Below are positions 15,930-25,531 of a DNA stretch of 35,356 nt, one piece after another. Numbering within the stretch: the stretch's first letter is position 1; every line of letters begins with the position of its first letter. Under the pieces are notes generated by a model that worked only from the letters and a program-made list of their open reading frames with translations, did not search any database and had not been told where the DNA came from. A program made the position numbers and the translations under genes. The stretch is from Actinomycetota bacterium (lineage in GTDB: Bacteria; Actinomycetota; Actinomycetes; JACCUZ01), in assembly GCA_030841035.1 (NCBI GenBank), contig JAVEDI010000106.1, positions 1 through 35,356 of the forward strand. Direction: 5' to 3'.

Positions 15930-16208
15930 GGCATGCGTCTATACGGTGTCCCATCCCGCCGTCGACCCGTCAGCAACGGCCTCGGTCCACCCAGGTCCTT
16001 GGGTCGAGCGAGGAGTCCACCCGCCCACCGGGTCTCGCCGCACCGAAAAGTCTCCTGGGGAGACCTTCGACCACCATCCTCGGCCGGCTCAAGGGCCTGG
16101 GTGGGGCTAGGCACGTACGCGAGTTTCCGTTTCCTGGCAACGCGAAACGGCGCTCCTGCTGAGTCCCGGACAACCTGCGTAAGGGCACACACACCGGTAA
16201 AATGGGAC
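15930..16208. other. Intergenic region upstream of the polymerase-like gene
   Basis: No supported gene. It contains an inverted repeat CCGTTTC (16127–16133) / GAAACGG (16144–16150) with a 10-base loop, and the short dyad TCTCCTGGGGAGA near 16051–16063; either could be an operator. The frame of the downstream gene stays open through here, but the residues lack the expected family sequence. Confidence 0.4.
16198..16208 (+). promoter_or_regulatory. Putative -10 box for the polymerase-like gene
   Basis: TAAAAT (16198–16203) is AT-rich against a GC-rich background and lies five bases before the GTG at 16209, consistent with a leaderless or near-leaderless transcript covering this gene and the integrase. 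Confidence 0.45.
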
Positions 16209-16763
16209 GTGAGCCCCAATCCCTGGAGAAGCCCCAAAGTTCGGCGTCCGCGCGACGTTGTGGCGCCCTACGTGACGATGCTTAACGAAGAGATCAGCGA
16301 CGACAACCCCGGGCTAGAGGTGCACTTCCTCGGGTCATGGCGACGAGGCGCACCGTTGATCGGCGACCTGGACTTCCTCGTCGTCTCTGAGGGCCAGCTC
16401 TCGGCCACGTTGTTCGACGACGGCATCGTGCTCCCGTCCGTCGTGACCTGGCAGCGGCTTGGTCCGCGGATCGCCAACGGCGACTTGCTGCTCAGTGACG
16501 GCTCCTTGATGCACGTCGACTGTTGGCAGGCACCTCCGAAGAGTCGCGGCGCGATGTTGGCGTTTTGTACAGGCCCCATGGCCCTCAACGTGTACCAGCG
16601 GCAGCGGGCCAAGCGAATGGGCATGGCGCTCAGCCAGAACGCCCTCACCGACCGCGCCACGGGTCGGCAGCTGGACGACGGCACCGAGGAGTCGATCTAC
16701 CGCATCCTCCGCATGCCCTATATGCAGCCGGAGGAGCGACAGAGCTGGGTGGGTCGGCGATGA
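16209..16763 (+). CDS. Minimal family-X DNA polymerase-like nucleotidyltransferase
   Basis: 184 aa. The palm signature is complete: GSWRRG (42–47), then GDLDFLV with metal-binding D53 and D55, and the third carboxylate in MHVDCW (D104). Downstream, FCTGPMALNVYQRQRAKRMGMALSQNAL and the end TEESIYRILRMPYMQPEERQ match the palm–thumb part of pol beta/lambda (TGS..FN..MR..A...G..L...L, then E..IF..L...Y..P..R). The 8-kDa lyase and fingers HhH regions are missing, so its size resembles the ~174-aa PolX of African swine fever virus. It may fill short gaps or join ends; template dependence cannot be judged. The GTG start is chosen from the nearby -10 box. Confidence 0.8.
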   Translation: MSPNPWRSPKVRRPRDVVAPYVTMLNEEISDDNPGLEVHFLGSWRRGAPLIGDLDFLVVSEGQLSATLFDDGIVLPSVVTWQRLGPRIANGDLLLSDGSLMHVDCWQAPPKSRGAMLAFCTGPMALNVYQRQRAKRMGMALSQNALTDRATGRQLDDGTEESIYRILRMPYMQPEERQSWVGRR

Positions 16764-16828
16764 CGCGCCGGCGTACGGCGGACCGCCGAGCCCGTATAAG
16801 CGTTATGCCTTCGGACTGCCCAAGATGA
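16760..16828 (+). CDS. 22-aa linker ORF coupling the polymerase-like gene to the integrase
   Basis: The ATG overlaps the TGA of the polymerase-like gene (ATGA at 16760–16763) and its own TGA overlaps the integrase ATG (ATGA at 16825–16828). The peptide is Arg-rich at its start (MTRRRTADRRAR). It may only pass ribosomes along to the integrase frame; no function as a peptide is claimed. Confidence 0.3.
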   Translation: MTRRRTADRRARISVMPSDCPR

Positions 16829-17937
16829 CCGCCCGCCGCCGCTTTGGCTCGCTCCGCAAGACCAAGGCTGGCCGCTGGCAGGCCAGGTACAAGGGACCAG
16901 ACGGTCGCCCTCGCACCGCACCGACCACGTTCGCGACGAAGACGGATGCCTCGCTCTACTTGGCCGGCGTCGAGACGGACCTGTACCGGGGAACGTGGTA
17001 CGACCCGACGGCCGGCAACGTGCTCCTGGCCAGGTACAGCGAGGACTGGCTGAAGCATCGCAAGCTGGCCCCACGCACTCGCGACTTGTACGCCGAGATC
17101 TTGCGCATCCACATCAGGCCGCAGCTCGGGGACATGCCGTTGTCCTCGATCTCGGCAGCCGAAGTCAGAAGGTGGCTCAACGACGCTGGCAAGCGGACCG
17201 GCCAACGCCGGGTCTCCGCCTCCTACACCCTGCTTCGCACCATCCTTAACACGGCGGTCAGCGATGGCCTCCTCCCGAGTAACCCGTGCCGGGTGAAGGG
17301 GGCAGGGCAGTCAGTAGCGCCCGAGCGCCCGCTCCTCAGCGTCGAGCAGGTGTACGCGCTGGCCGACGCCATTGAGCCGTACCTCAAGCCCGTCGTCCTC
17401 ATCATTTTCTGGGCTCACCTGCGCCGTGGCGAGCTGCTCGCCCTGCGCCGCGGTGACGTCGACCTAGCCGCCGGCACGCTCTGCATCGACTTCCAGGTGA
17501 TCAGGACGTCGACGGGCTACCAGACGACCGCGCCCAAGGCGGCAAGCCGCCGCACGATCGACCTGTCGGCCCCAGCCGTCGAGATCCTCCGCCAGCATCT
17601 TGCAGCTACCGGGCCGGCTCTGCCTTCTGCTCTCCTGTTCACCCGCCCGGACGGTGGCGTGCTGCGCCAGCAGCACATCCAGGTCGCCTGGCAGAAGGCA
17701 CGCGAGGAGGTCGACCTGCCCGGCCTTCACGTGCACGACCTGCGTCACGCGTCGCTGACCCTCGCGGCTCAGACCGGCGCGAGCACGAAGGAGATCATGG
17801 CTCGCGGCGGGCACAGCAGCTTGAGGGCAGCGATGATCTATCAGCACTACGCCGCCGAGCGAGGCCGTGTGATCGCGGACAGCATGACGGTCACCGCAGA
17901 CGCCGCAGCACCAGACCGTGGCATCGCGACTCCGTAG
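16825..17937 (+). CDS. int: Tyrosine site-specific integrase
   Basis: 370 aa. An N-terminal arm-binding region (basic start, GRWQARYKGPDGR), a SAM-like core-binding domain (about 63–160) and a catalytic domain with all expected residues: R200 (AHLRRGELLAL), K238, H304 and R307 (HDLRH), H330 (GGHSS) and the nucleophile Y339 (MIYQHY). It cuts and rejoins attP and attB for integration and excision. It ends 113 bp from the 3' end of tRNA-Gly, the expected place for its attachment site, and a pair of 10-bp direct repeats follows its stop. No excisionase is recognised beside it. Confidence 0.96.
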   Translation: MTARRRFGSLRKTKAGRWQARYKGPDGRPRTAPTTFATKTDASLYLAGVETDLYRGTWYDPTAGNVLLARYSEDWLKHRKLAPRTRDLYAEILRIHIRPQLGDMPLSSISAAEVRRWLNDAGKRTGQRRVSASYTLLRTILNTAVSDGLLPSNPCRVKGAGQSVAPERPLLSVEQVYALADAIEPYLKPVVLIIFWAHLRRGELLALRRGDVDLAAGTLCIDFQVIRTSTGYQTTAPKAASRRTIDLSAPAVEILRQHLAATGPALPSALLFTRPDGGVLRQQHIQVAWQKAREEVDLPGLHVHDLRHASLTLAAQTGASTKEIMARGGHSSLRAAMIYQHYAAERGRVIADSMTVTADAAAPDRGIATP

Positions 17938-17958
17938 TGGCACACGGGTGGCACACGG
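17938..17958 (+). repeat. Direct repeats TGGCACACGG, probable integrase arm sites
   Basis: Two identical 10-mers (17938–17947 and 17949–17958) start 11 bp apart, one helical turn, directly after the int stop and between int and the tRNA. This is the usual location of arm-type integrase-binding sites at attachment sites of actinobacterial elements. Confidence 0.6.
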
Positions 17959-18050
17959 CCTTCCACCCACGCTCAGGGCGTTGAGTGTGTGGCCTCCGCA
18001 CTTCACTGCGTTTGGCCAGGTGAGAAGGCCGTGACCAGGCCCTACGTGTA

Positions 18051-18124
18051 TGGAGCGGGTGACCGGGATCGAACCGGCATGGCCAGCTTGGAAGGCTGGG
18101 GCTCTGCCATTGAGCTACACCCGC
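18051..18124 (-). tRNA. tRNA-Gly(TCC), probable integration site
   Basis: Read on the minus strand: acceptor GCGGGTG/CACCCGC, D-arm GCTCAATGGCAGAGC, anticodon loop CTTCCAA (anticodon TCC) on stem CCAGC/GCTGG, T-arm CCGGTTCGATCCCGG, U discriminator and encoded CCA. Its 3' end faces the integrase gene, so one attachment core most likely lies within this end and the intact tRNA is kept on the chromosome side. The partner att copy would be left of the window. Confidence 0.95.
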
Positions 18125-18199
18125 GGGTCGGCGTCCGACGCCAAGCCAGCGTAGCGGAGCGGCACGGCGGACCTGAGCCTCTAGACTGCCGGTGCGCCG

Positions 18200-18272
18200 C
18201 GGGGCGTAGCGTAGTGGCTAGCGCGCCTGCTTTGGGAGCAGGAGATCGGGAGTTCGAGTCTCCCCGCCCCGA
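18200..18272 (+). tRNA. tRNA-Pro(TGG)
   Basis: Acceptor CGGGGCG/CGCCCCG with A discriminator, D-arm region AGCGTAGTGGCTAGCGC, anticodon stem CCTGC/GCAGG with loop TTTGGGA (anticodon TGG), and T-arm GGGAGTTCGAGTCTCCC. CCA is not encoded. It lies just upstream of tig, divergent from tRNA-Gly. Confidence 0.94.
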
Positions 18273-18357
18273 CCGAATCCGTGGCCGCTGGTCACCCCCA
18301 GCGCGTCAGACCGTTCTGTGCGTCGCCCAGCCCCATCTCACAAGGAGTCCCCCGACC

Positions 18358-19797
18358 GTGAAGAGCGATCTCGAGACCTTGAACCCCACGCGGGTGAAGC
18401 TGACCGTGGAGGTCCCCTTCGAGGAGCTCAAGCCGAGCCTCGACGCGGCCTACAAGAAGATCGGGGGACAGGTCAGCATCCCCGGTTTCCGCAAGGGCAA
18501 GGTCCCGCCGCGGGTCATCGACCAGCGGTTCGGCCGGTCGGTCGTGCTCGAGGAGGCGGTCAACGAGGCGCTGCCGCGGTTCTACGGCCAGGCCATCGAG
18601 GAGAACAGCGTCAAGGTCCTGGGCCAGCCCGAGGTCGACGTCACGAAGCTCGAGGACGGCGAGGCGCTGACGTTCACCGCCGAGGTCGACGTACGGCCCG
18701 AGTTCGAGGTGCCGGACTACGAGGGCCTGCAGGTCACGGTCGAGGACGCCGAGGTGACCGACGCCGAGATGGGGGAGCAGCTCGACGGGTTGCGGGAGAG
18801 GTTCGCGACGCTCACCGGTGTCGAGCGCGCCGCGGGCGACGGCGACTTCGTGTCGATCGACCTGTCGGCTGCCGTCGGCGACGAGGCGGTCGAGGAGCTG
18901 TCCGCCAAGGGGCTGTCCTACCAGGTGGGCCAGGGCTCGCTGCTCGACGGCCTCGACGACGCCGTGACGGGCCTGGCGGCGGGGGAGTCGCGGGACTTCC
19001 CGACCACTCTGGTCGGCGGCGACCACGCGGGCGAGGAGGCCATCGTCACCGTGACGGTGAACTCCGTGAAGGAGCGCGAGCTGCCCGGTCTGGACGACGA
19101 GTTCGCCCAGACCGCGAGCGAGTTCGACTCCCTCGAGGAGCTGCGTGAGGACCTGCGGGCCCGGATCGAGCGCATGAAGAAGATGCAACAGCGAGTGCAG
19201 GCCCGCGACCGCGTGCTCAAGGCGCTGCTGGCCAAGGTCGACATCCCGCTGCCGGAGGGCGTCGTCGCGGCGGAGCTCGAGGGGCGCAACCACTCGCTGC
19301 AGCACCAGCTCGAGACCAGCGGCATGAGCAAGGAGGACTTCCTCGCCGCCGAAGGGCAGACCGAGGAGGAGTTCGACGCCGACATCGACAAGCGCACCCG
19401 CGAAGCGCTGACCGCCCAGTTCGTGCTCGACAAGGTGGTGGAGAAGGAGCAGCTCTCGGTCAACGAGCAGGAGCTGTCGGAGCACATCATCCGGACCGCC
19501 TCGCGCTTCGGCATGGGCCCCGACCAGTTCGCCCAGGAGATCGTCCAGTCCGGCCAGGTGCCCGCGCTCGTCGCCGAGGTCGTGCGGGGCAAGGCGCTGG
19601 CCGCCGTGCTCGAGCGGGCCAAGGTCGTCGACGAGTCAGGTCGCGAGGTCGACCTCCAGGCGCTGCGCGACGAAGTCGCCGGGTTCGGCGCCGAGGCGTT
19701 CAGCGTCGAGGAGGTCGGGGACGAAGAGGACAGCGCCGACCAGGACAGCGCCGAGAAGGACAGCGCCGAGAAGGACAGCGCCGAAGAGCAGGCCTGA
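18358..19797 (+). CDS. tig: Trigger factor
   Basis: 479 aa. The ribosome-docking loop GFRKGKVP is at residues 43–50; a peptidyl-prolyl isomerase (FKBP-like) domain follows (about 150–240) and then the helical chaperone arms. It binds the ribosomal exit tunnel and shields nascent chains. AAGGAG (18342–18347) precedes the GTG at 18358; upstream in-frame codons run into tRNA-Pro and are not coding. The C-terminus is an acidic tail with repeats of DSAEK-type units (five DSA triplets). The usual partner genes clpP1, clpP2 and clpX follow. Confidence 0.97.
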   Translation: MKSDLETLNPTRVKLTVEVPFEELKPSLDAAYKKIGGQVSIPGFRKGKVPPRVIDQRFGRSVVLEEAVNEALPRFYGQAIEENSVKVLGQPEVDVTKLEDGEALTFTAEVDVRPEFEVPDYEGLQVTVEDAEVTDAEMGEQLDGLRERFATLTGVERAAGDGDFVSIDLSAAVGDEAVEELSAKGLSYQVGQGSLLDGLDDAVTGLAAGESRDFPTTLVGGDHAGEEAIVTVTVNSVKERELPGLDDEFAQTASEFDSLEELREDLRARIERMKKMQQRVQARDRVLKALLAKVDIPLPEGVVAAELEGRNHSLQHQLETSGMSKEDFLAAEGQTEEEFDADIDKRTREALTAQFVLDKVVEKEQLSVNEQELSEHIIRTASRFGMGPDQFAQEIVQSGQVPALVAEVVRGKALAAVLERAKVVDESGREVDLQALRDEVAGFGAEAFSVEEVGDEEDSADQDSAEKDSAEKDSAEEQA

Positions 19798-19828
19798 GCG
19801 GGGGTCCCGGGTGCGACACCGGGCCCGC
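19798..19828 (+). terminator. Probable hairpin terminator after tig
   Basis: GCGGG…CCCGC outer arms with an inner CCCGGGTG/CACCGGG stem (one bulge) starting at the base after the tig stop. There is no T tract, so the hairpin could instead attenuate or protect the 3' end. Confidence 0.45.
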
Positions 19829-19857
19829 TGGGACAGCTCACCGGAGATGGTGATCTC

Positions 19858-19874
19858 GTGCGCCGTCAGCGAAC
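19858..19874. promoter_or_regulatory. ClgR operator upstream of clpP1
   Basis: GTGCGC-CGTCA-GCGAAC differs in one base from the palindrome GTTCGC-N5-GCGAAC bound by ClgR, the actinobacterial activator of clp genes. It lies 121 bp before the clpP1 start and upstream of a possible -10 (TAGTGT, 19913–19918) lacking a good -35, as expected for an activated promoter. Confidence 0.7.
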
Positions 19875-19994
19875 AGCCCCCTCTCGGGGATAGCCACGTC
19901 CGACCCTCGCGTTAGTGTCGGCGAGCGGCTGCACCACAGCATCCGACCTGCCTGATCGAAGAACCCGACGACGTGAGACAAGGTGGACGTTCCC

Positions 19995-20633
19995 GTGAGC
20001 GACCTGATCACTCCCGGCCTGCTGACTCCGCAGGGCCGCTCCCCTCAGCCCGGCGGCAACATGGGCCTGGACGAGCAGGTCTACAACCGGCTGCTGCGCG
20101 AGCGCATCATCTTCCTCGGCTCGGTGGTCGAGGACTCCATGGCCAACGCCATCTGCGCCCAGCTGCTGCTCCTGGCGGCCGACGACCCGCACAAGGACAT
20201 CTTCCTCTACATCAACTCCCCGGGCGGCTCCGTCTCGGCGGGCATGGCGATCTACGACACCATGCAGTACGTCCAGAACGACGTCGCGACCGTGGGCGTG
20301 GGCCTCGCCGCGTCGATGGGGCAGTTCCTGCTCTGCGCCGGCGCCCCCGGCAAGCGCTACGCCACGCCGCACACCCGCGTGATGATGCACCAGCCCTCCG
20401 GTGGCCTCGGCGGCACCGCCTCGGACATCAAGATCCAAGCCGAGCAGATGCTCTACACCAAGCAGAAGATGGCCGAGCTGATCGCCCAGCACACCGGCCA
20501 GACCGTCGAGCAGATCGAGCGCGACTCCGACCGCGACCGCTGGTTCACCGCCGACGAGGCCAAGGAGTACGGCATGGTCGACCAGGTCGCTCTGAGCGCC
20601 GGCCAGGTCGACGGTGGGGGCGGCACAGCGTGA
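19995..20633 (+). CDS. clpP1: ATP-dependent Clp protease proteolytic subunit 1
   Basis: 212 aa. Catalytic triad S108 (ASMGQ), H132 (MMHQP) and D181 (DRDRWF); NSPGGSV and the gripping segments are conserved. GTG 19995 was chosen over GTG 19983 because AGGTGGA (19981–19987) is then correctly spaced. In actinobacteria ClpP1 and ClpP2 form a mixed tetradecamer fed by ClpX or ClpC. A short N-terminal propeptide is likely to be removed. The TGA overlaps a GTG that could start clpP2. A ClgR-type site lies upstream. Confidence 0.96.
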   Translation: MSDLITPGLLTPQGRSPQPGGNMGLDEQVYNRLLRERIIFLGSVVEDSMANAICAQLLLLAADDPHKDIFLYINSPGGSVSAGMAIYDTMQYVQNDVATVGVGLAASMGQFLLCAGAPGKRYATPHTRVMMHQPSGGLGGTASDIKIQAEQMLYTKQKMAELIAQHTGQTVEQIERDSDRDRWFTADEAKEYGMVDQVALSAGQVDGGGGTA

Positions 20634-20713
20634 GCGACACCTACGGACCCGACCTCGCCGCCCTGACCGGCGGCGGCCCCAGCACCGGCGCCACCCGAGG
20701 AGACCGAGCCCAG

Positions 20714-21328
20714 ATGAGCGACCTGCACCTGCCGAGCTCCCGCTACGTGCTGCCTGTCATCGAGGAGCGCACGTCCTACGGGTTCAAGCGGGTCGATCCC
20801 TACACCAAGCTGTTCGAGGAGCGCATCATCTTCCTCGGCCAGGCCATCGACGACACGATCGCCAACGACGTCATGGCCCAGCTGCTGACGCTCGAGTCGA
20901 TGGACCCCGACCGCGACATCATCCTCTACGTCAACTCACCCGGTGGCTCCTTCACCGCGCTCACCGCGATCTACGACACCATGCAGTTCGTCCGTCCCGA
21001 GATCCAGACGGTCTGCCTGGGCCAGGCGGCCTCCGCGGCCGCCGTGATCCTGGCGGCCGGCACGCCCGGCAAGCGGATGGCCCTGGCCAACTCCCGGATC
21101 CTCATCCACCAGCCCTATACCGAGGGTGGTGGCCAGGCCAGCGACGTCGAGATCCAGGCCCGCGAGATCCTGCGCATGCGCAAGCTGCTCGAGGACCTGA
21201 TCGCCAAGCACTCCCACCGGACCGCCGAGCAGGTCGAGAAGGACATCGAGCGCGACAAGATCCTCACCGCCGCCGAGGCGGTGGAGTACGGCCTGGTCGA
21301 CCGCGTCCTCACGACGCGCGCCGGCTGA
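20714..21328 (+). CDS. clpP2: ATP-dependent Clp protease proteolytic subunit 2
   Basis: 204 aa from ATG 20714. Triad S107 (GQAASAAA), H132 (LIHQP) and D181 (ERDKIL); the YVLP…[25 protein letters not shown] start is typical of ClpP2. A GTG at 20630 overlapping the clpP1 stop would add 28 residues and also has a purine-rich run upstream (GGTGGGGG), so the start is not settled; AGGAG at 20698–20702 supports the shorter form. It co-assembles with ClpP1 and is the likely docking face for ClpX. Confidence 0.96.
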   Translation: MSDLHLPSSRYVLPVIEERTSYGFKRVDPYTKLFEERIIFLGQAIDDTIANDVMAQLLTLESMDPDRDIILYVNSPGGSFTALTAIYDTMQFVRPEIQTVCLGQAASAAAVILAAGTPGKRMALANSRILIHQPYTEGGGQASDVEIQAREILRMRKLLEDLIAKHSHRTAEQVEKDIERDKILTAAEAVEYGLVDRVLTTRAG

Positions 21329-21463
21329 GCCTCCTCACGGCTCAGAGGGGGGCCCGACGCGCTCGTTACTTCGGTAATGGAGGCGTCAGACGTCCCGGCG
21401 GGGTACCGTCGGGGCACCAACGACCCGGTCCCACGGCCGGCCTGGAGAGGGAGAGGCCCCCGC

Positions 21464-22740
<1,277 letters not shown>

Positions 22741-22744
<4 letters not shown>

Positions 22745-22760
22745 GACCCACCGGTCTCAG
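22741..22760. terminator. Bidirectional hairpin between clpX and the convergent gene
   Basis: Perfect 8-bp stem CTGAGACC / GGTCTCAG with loop CACC; the clpX TGA is inside the left arm. It ends two bases before the stop of the minus-strand gene at 22763, so it could terminate both convergent units. Confidence 0.65.
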
Positions 22761-22762
22761 TC

Positions 22763-22951
22763 TCAGCCGCCGCCCACGCCGCCTGGTAGCACGGCGCGGC
22801 CGCTGCGCACCTGCCAGATCATGTAGGCCATCGCGGCCAGGAACACCACGAGCCCGATCAGCGTGAACAACAGGGTGCGGACCGGCTTCCACGAGCCGGG
22901 TGGGTCGTCGAGGATGTCGAAGGGGTCCGGCTTCTTCTCTCGCCGCTTCAT
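22763..22951 (-). CDS. Small single-pass membrane protein
   Basis: 62 aa. A charged N-terminus (MKRREKKPDPFDILDDPPGSWKP) is followed by one transmembrane helix (about residues 27–48, LLFTLIGLVVFLAAMAYMIW) and a Gly-rich end. It lies 18 bp behind valS on the same strand and is probably co-transcribed. Small proteins of this kind are found next to valS in Nocardioides-like genomes as far as I recall; function unknown. Confidence 0.75.
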   Translation of the reverse strand: MKRREKKPDPFDILDDPPGSWKPVRTLLFTLIGLVVFLAAMAYMIWQVRSGRAVLPGGVGGG

Positions 22952-22969
22952 GCGCCTCCTCGGGGCCGA

Positions 22970-25531
22970 TCAGAGCCTGACGTCGACGTTCAACGGGCCG
23001 TCGCCGGGCACGAAGCGCAGGTCGGCGATGTGGCCGGTCGCCTTGAGGTCCTCCTGCGCCAAGGCCACCCGGTCAAGGGCCGACTGCGGACCCGACACCG
23101 TCACCAGCGCCACCTCGGTGCGCATCGAGGTCTTGGCCTCGGACTTGGCCTTGCGCACGCCGGCCAGCACGGTCGCGGTGTCGCGCAGGATCGTCGCGTC
23201 GACGTGGCGGGCCAGGCCCTCCAGCGGCTCGACCTCGGGCCAGGCCGAGCGGTGCACCGAGCCTGCCTGCCACCACGACCAGACCTCCTCGGTGACGAAG
23301 GGCAGGAACGGCGCGAACAGCCGAAGCTGTGCGGAGAGGGCCGTGGCCAGGGTCGCCTTCGCCGACGCGGCGGCGGCCTCGCCGCGGCCGCCGTACGCCC
23401 GGTCCTTGACCAGCTCGAGGTAGTCGTCGCAGAAGGTCCAGAAGAACGTCTCCGTGGTCTCCAGGGCAGCGGTGTAGTTGTAGGCCTCCAGCTGCTCGGT
23501 GGCGTCGCGGGCCACTCCGGCGAGGGCGGCGAGCAGCGCCCGGTCCAGCGGGTCGGTGATCGCGTCGGGATCCTCGACGGCGCCGAAGGACAGCGCGAAC
23601 TTGCTCGCGTTGAGGATCTTGATGGCCAGCCGGCGGCCGATCTTCATCTGCGCCTCGTCGAACGGGCTGTCGACACCCGGCCGGGCGCCGGCGGCGCGCC
23701 AGCGCACGGCGTCCGAGCCGTACTTCTCGAGCAGCCCGACCGGGTCGACGCCGCCCTTGGACTTCGACATCTTCTTGCGGTCGGGGTTCGCGACCATGCC
23801 CGAGATCGCCGCGGTGCCCCACGGCAGGCCGTGCGTCTCGAAGTGCGCGCGCACGATCGTCGAGAACAGCCAGGTGCGGATGATGTCGTGGCCCTGTGGC
23901 CGCAGGTCCATCGGGAACGTCCGGGCGAACAGGTCGGGGTCGCGCTCCCAGGAGGTCGCGATCAGCGGCGAGAGCGACGATGTGGCCCAGGTGTCCATGA
24001 CGTCGGGGTCGGCGGTGAACCCGCCGGGCGCGTCGCGCTGGTCCTCGGTGTAGCCGGTGGGGACCGCCGACGACGGGTCGATCGGCAGGTCGGCCTCGGC
24101 GGCGAGGATCGGGTGGTCGTGGTCGGGCTGCCCCTCCTCGTCCAGGCGGTACCAGACGGGGAACGGCACGCCGAAGAACCGCTGCCGGCTGATCAACCAG
24201 TCGCTGTTGAGGCCGCGGACCCAGTTCTCGTAGCGCTGTCGCATGTGGCTCGGCACCCACTCGAGCTCCCGCCCGCGCTCCAGGAAGGCCTCGCGCAGGT
24301 CGTCGTCGCGACCTCCGTTGCGGATGTACCACTGCCGGGTGGTCACGATCTCGAGCGGCTTGTCGCCCTTCTCGTAGAAGTTGGCCACCCGCTCGGTCGG
24401 CACCGGCTCACCGTCGAGGTCCCCCGACGCGCGCAGCAGGCCGGTCATCGCCTCGCGGGCCGAGAACGCCGTCTTGCCGGCCAGCTCGCCGTACGCCGTC
24501 GCCGCCTGGCCGTGCGCCAGCCACGCCGGCGTCTCGCGCAGCAGCCGGCCGTCTCGGCCGATCACCGAGCGCGTCGGCAGCTGCAGCTCGCGCCACCAGA
24601 CCACGTCGGTGAGGTCACCGAAGGTGCAGATCATCGCGATGCCGGAGCCCTTGTCGGGGTCGGCCAGGGGGTGCGCGACGACCGGTACCTCGACCCCGAA
24701 CACAGGGGCGCGCACGGTCGTGCCGAAGAGCGTCCGGTAGCGCTCGTCGTCCGGGTTGGCCACCAGCGCGACGCAGGCCGGGAGCAGCTCCGGACGGGTG
24801 GTCTCGATGTGCACCGGCCCGGCCGGACCCGCGAACGCGATCCGGTAGAAGTGGCCGGGGTAGTCGCGGGCCTCCAGCTCGGCCTGGGCCACAGCGGTCT
24901 GGAAGGTCACGTCCCACAGCCCCGGTGCCTCGGCTTGATAGGCCTCGCCGCGGGCCAGGTTGCGCAGGAAAGCGCGTTGCGACGCCGTGATCGACTCCTG
25001 GCCGATCGTCGTGTACGTCTGCGTCCAGTCGACCGACAGCCCGAGCCGACGCCACAGGGCCTCGAAGACCTGCTCGGTCTCCTCGGTCCACGCCTCGCAG
25101 AGCGCGATGAAGTTGCGCCGCGAGATCGGCACCGGCCGCTTCGGGTCGGGTTTCACCGGCGGGGCGAAGTCCGGGTCGTAGGGGATGGACGGGTCACAGG
25201 CGACGCCGTACGTGTACTGCACCTTCCGCTCCGTGGGCAGCCCGTTGTCGTCCCAGCCCATCGGGTAGAAGACCTCGCGACCGCGCATCCGCTGGTAGCG
25301 CGCGATGAGGTCGGTGTGGGTGTAGGAGAAGACGCTGCCGACGTGCAGCGCGCCGCTGACCGTGGGCGGCGGGGTGTCGATCGAGAAGACCTGCTCGCGG
25401 GTCTTGGAGCGGTCGAAGCGGTAGGTGCCCTGCTCCTCCCATACCTGGGTCCAGCGCGCCTCGAGGCCGTCGACGGTCGGTTTGTCGGGCACGGCCGTCC
25501 TGACGGGGGCTGGCTGCGTCTGCTGGTCCAT
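22970..25531 (-). CDS. valS: Valine--tRNA ligase
   Basis: 853 aa class I synthetase. The HIGH-type motif is in [14 protein letters not shown] near residues 53–66, the KMSKS loop ([10 protein letters not shown]) has its first Lys at residue 587, the editing domain lies between them, and an anticodon-binding domain follows. [15 protein letters not shown] is the valine-type sequence of the actinobacterial form. It charges tRNA-Val and clears mischarged Thr. The ATG at 25531 has no ribosome-binding site but lies six bases from a TAGGAT box. It is divergent from folC. Confidence 0.96.
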   Translation of the reverse strand: MDQQTQPAPVRTAVPDKPTVDGLEARWTQVWEEQGTYRFDRSKTREQVFSIDTPPPTVSGALHVGSVFSYTHTDLIARYQRMRGREVFYPMGWDDNGLPTERKVQYTYGVACDPSIPYDPDFAPPVKPDPKRPVPISRRNFIALCEAWTEETEQVFEALWRRLGLSVDWTQTYTTIGQESITASQRAFLRNLARGEAYQAEAPGLWDVTFQTAVAQAELEARDYPGHFYRIAFAGPAGPVHIETTRPELLPACVALVANPDDERYRTLFGTTVRAPVFGVEVPVVAHPLADPDKGSGIAMICTFGDLTDVVWWRELQLPTRSVIGRDGRLLRETPAWLAHGQAATAYGELAGKTAFSAREAMTGLLRASGDLDGEPVPTERVANFYEKGDKPLEIVTTRQWYIRNGGRDDDLREAFLERGRELEWVPSHMRQRYENWVRGLNSDWLISRQRFFGVPFPVWYRLDEEGQPDHDHPILAAEADLPIDPSSAVPTGYTEDQRDAPGGFTADPDVMDTWATSSLSPLIATSWERDPDLFARTFPMDLRPQGHDIIRTWLFSTIVRAHFETHGLPWGTAAISGMVANPDRKKMSKSKGGVDPVGLLEKYGSDAVRWRAAGARPGVDSPFDEAQMKIGRRLAIKILNASKFALSFGAVEDPDAITDPLDRALLAALAGVARDATEQLEAYNYTAALETTETFFWTFCDDYLELVKDRAYGGRGEAAAASAKATLATALSAQLRLFAPFLPFVTEEVWSWWQAGSVHRSAWPEVEPLEGLARHVDATILRDTATVLAGVRKAKSEAKTSMRTEVALVTVSGPQSALDRVALAQEDLKATGHIADLRFVPGDGPLNVDVRL

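Larger units (their letters stand above)
15003..15931 (+). repeat. Four dispersed copies of GTGTCTCRTRG
   Basis: Copies at 15003–15013, 15817–15827, 15873–15883 and 15921–15931. The last three are spaced 56 and 48 bp apart, all in the same orientation, and similar bases (GC, G-rich) follow some copies. They could be binding sites for an element-encoded regulator or integrase accessory factor, or iteron-like replication sites. No palindrome within the unit. Confidence 0.4.

Noticed and set aside
15817-15931. CRISPR array suggested by repeated GTGTCTC motifs
   Set aside because: Units are only 11 bp, imperfect and few, with spacers of unequal length; no cas genes are present.
15861-16208. N-terminal extension of the polymerase-like gene by ~116 codons
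   Set aside because: The extra residues are Arg/Pro/His-rich, overlap the repeat region and lack polX features; the -10 box at 16198–16203 favours GTG 16209.
1-17900. Left attachment site of the element inside the window
   Set aside because: No stretch matching the tRNA-Gly 3' end (GGTTCGA…CCCGCTCCA or complement) was found by reading; it probably lies outside.
18001-18357. Long N-terminal extension of trigger factor through the tRNA region
   Set aside because: The open frame crosses tRNA-Gly and tRNA-Pro; the AAGGAG-preceded GTG at 18358 begins the known protein.
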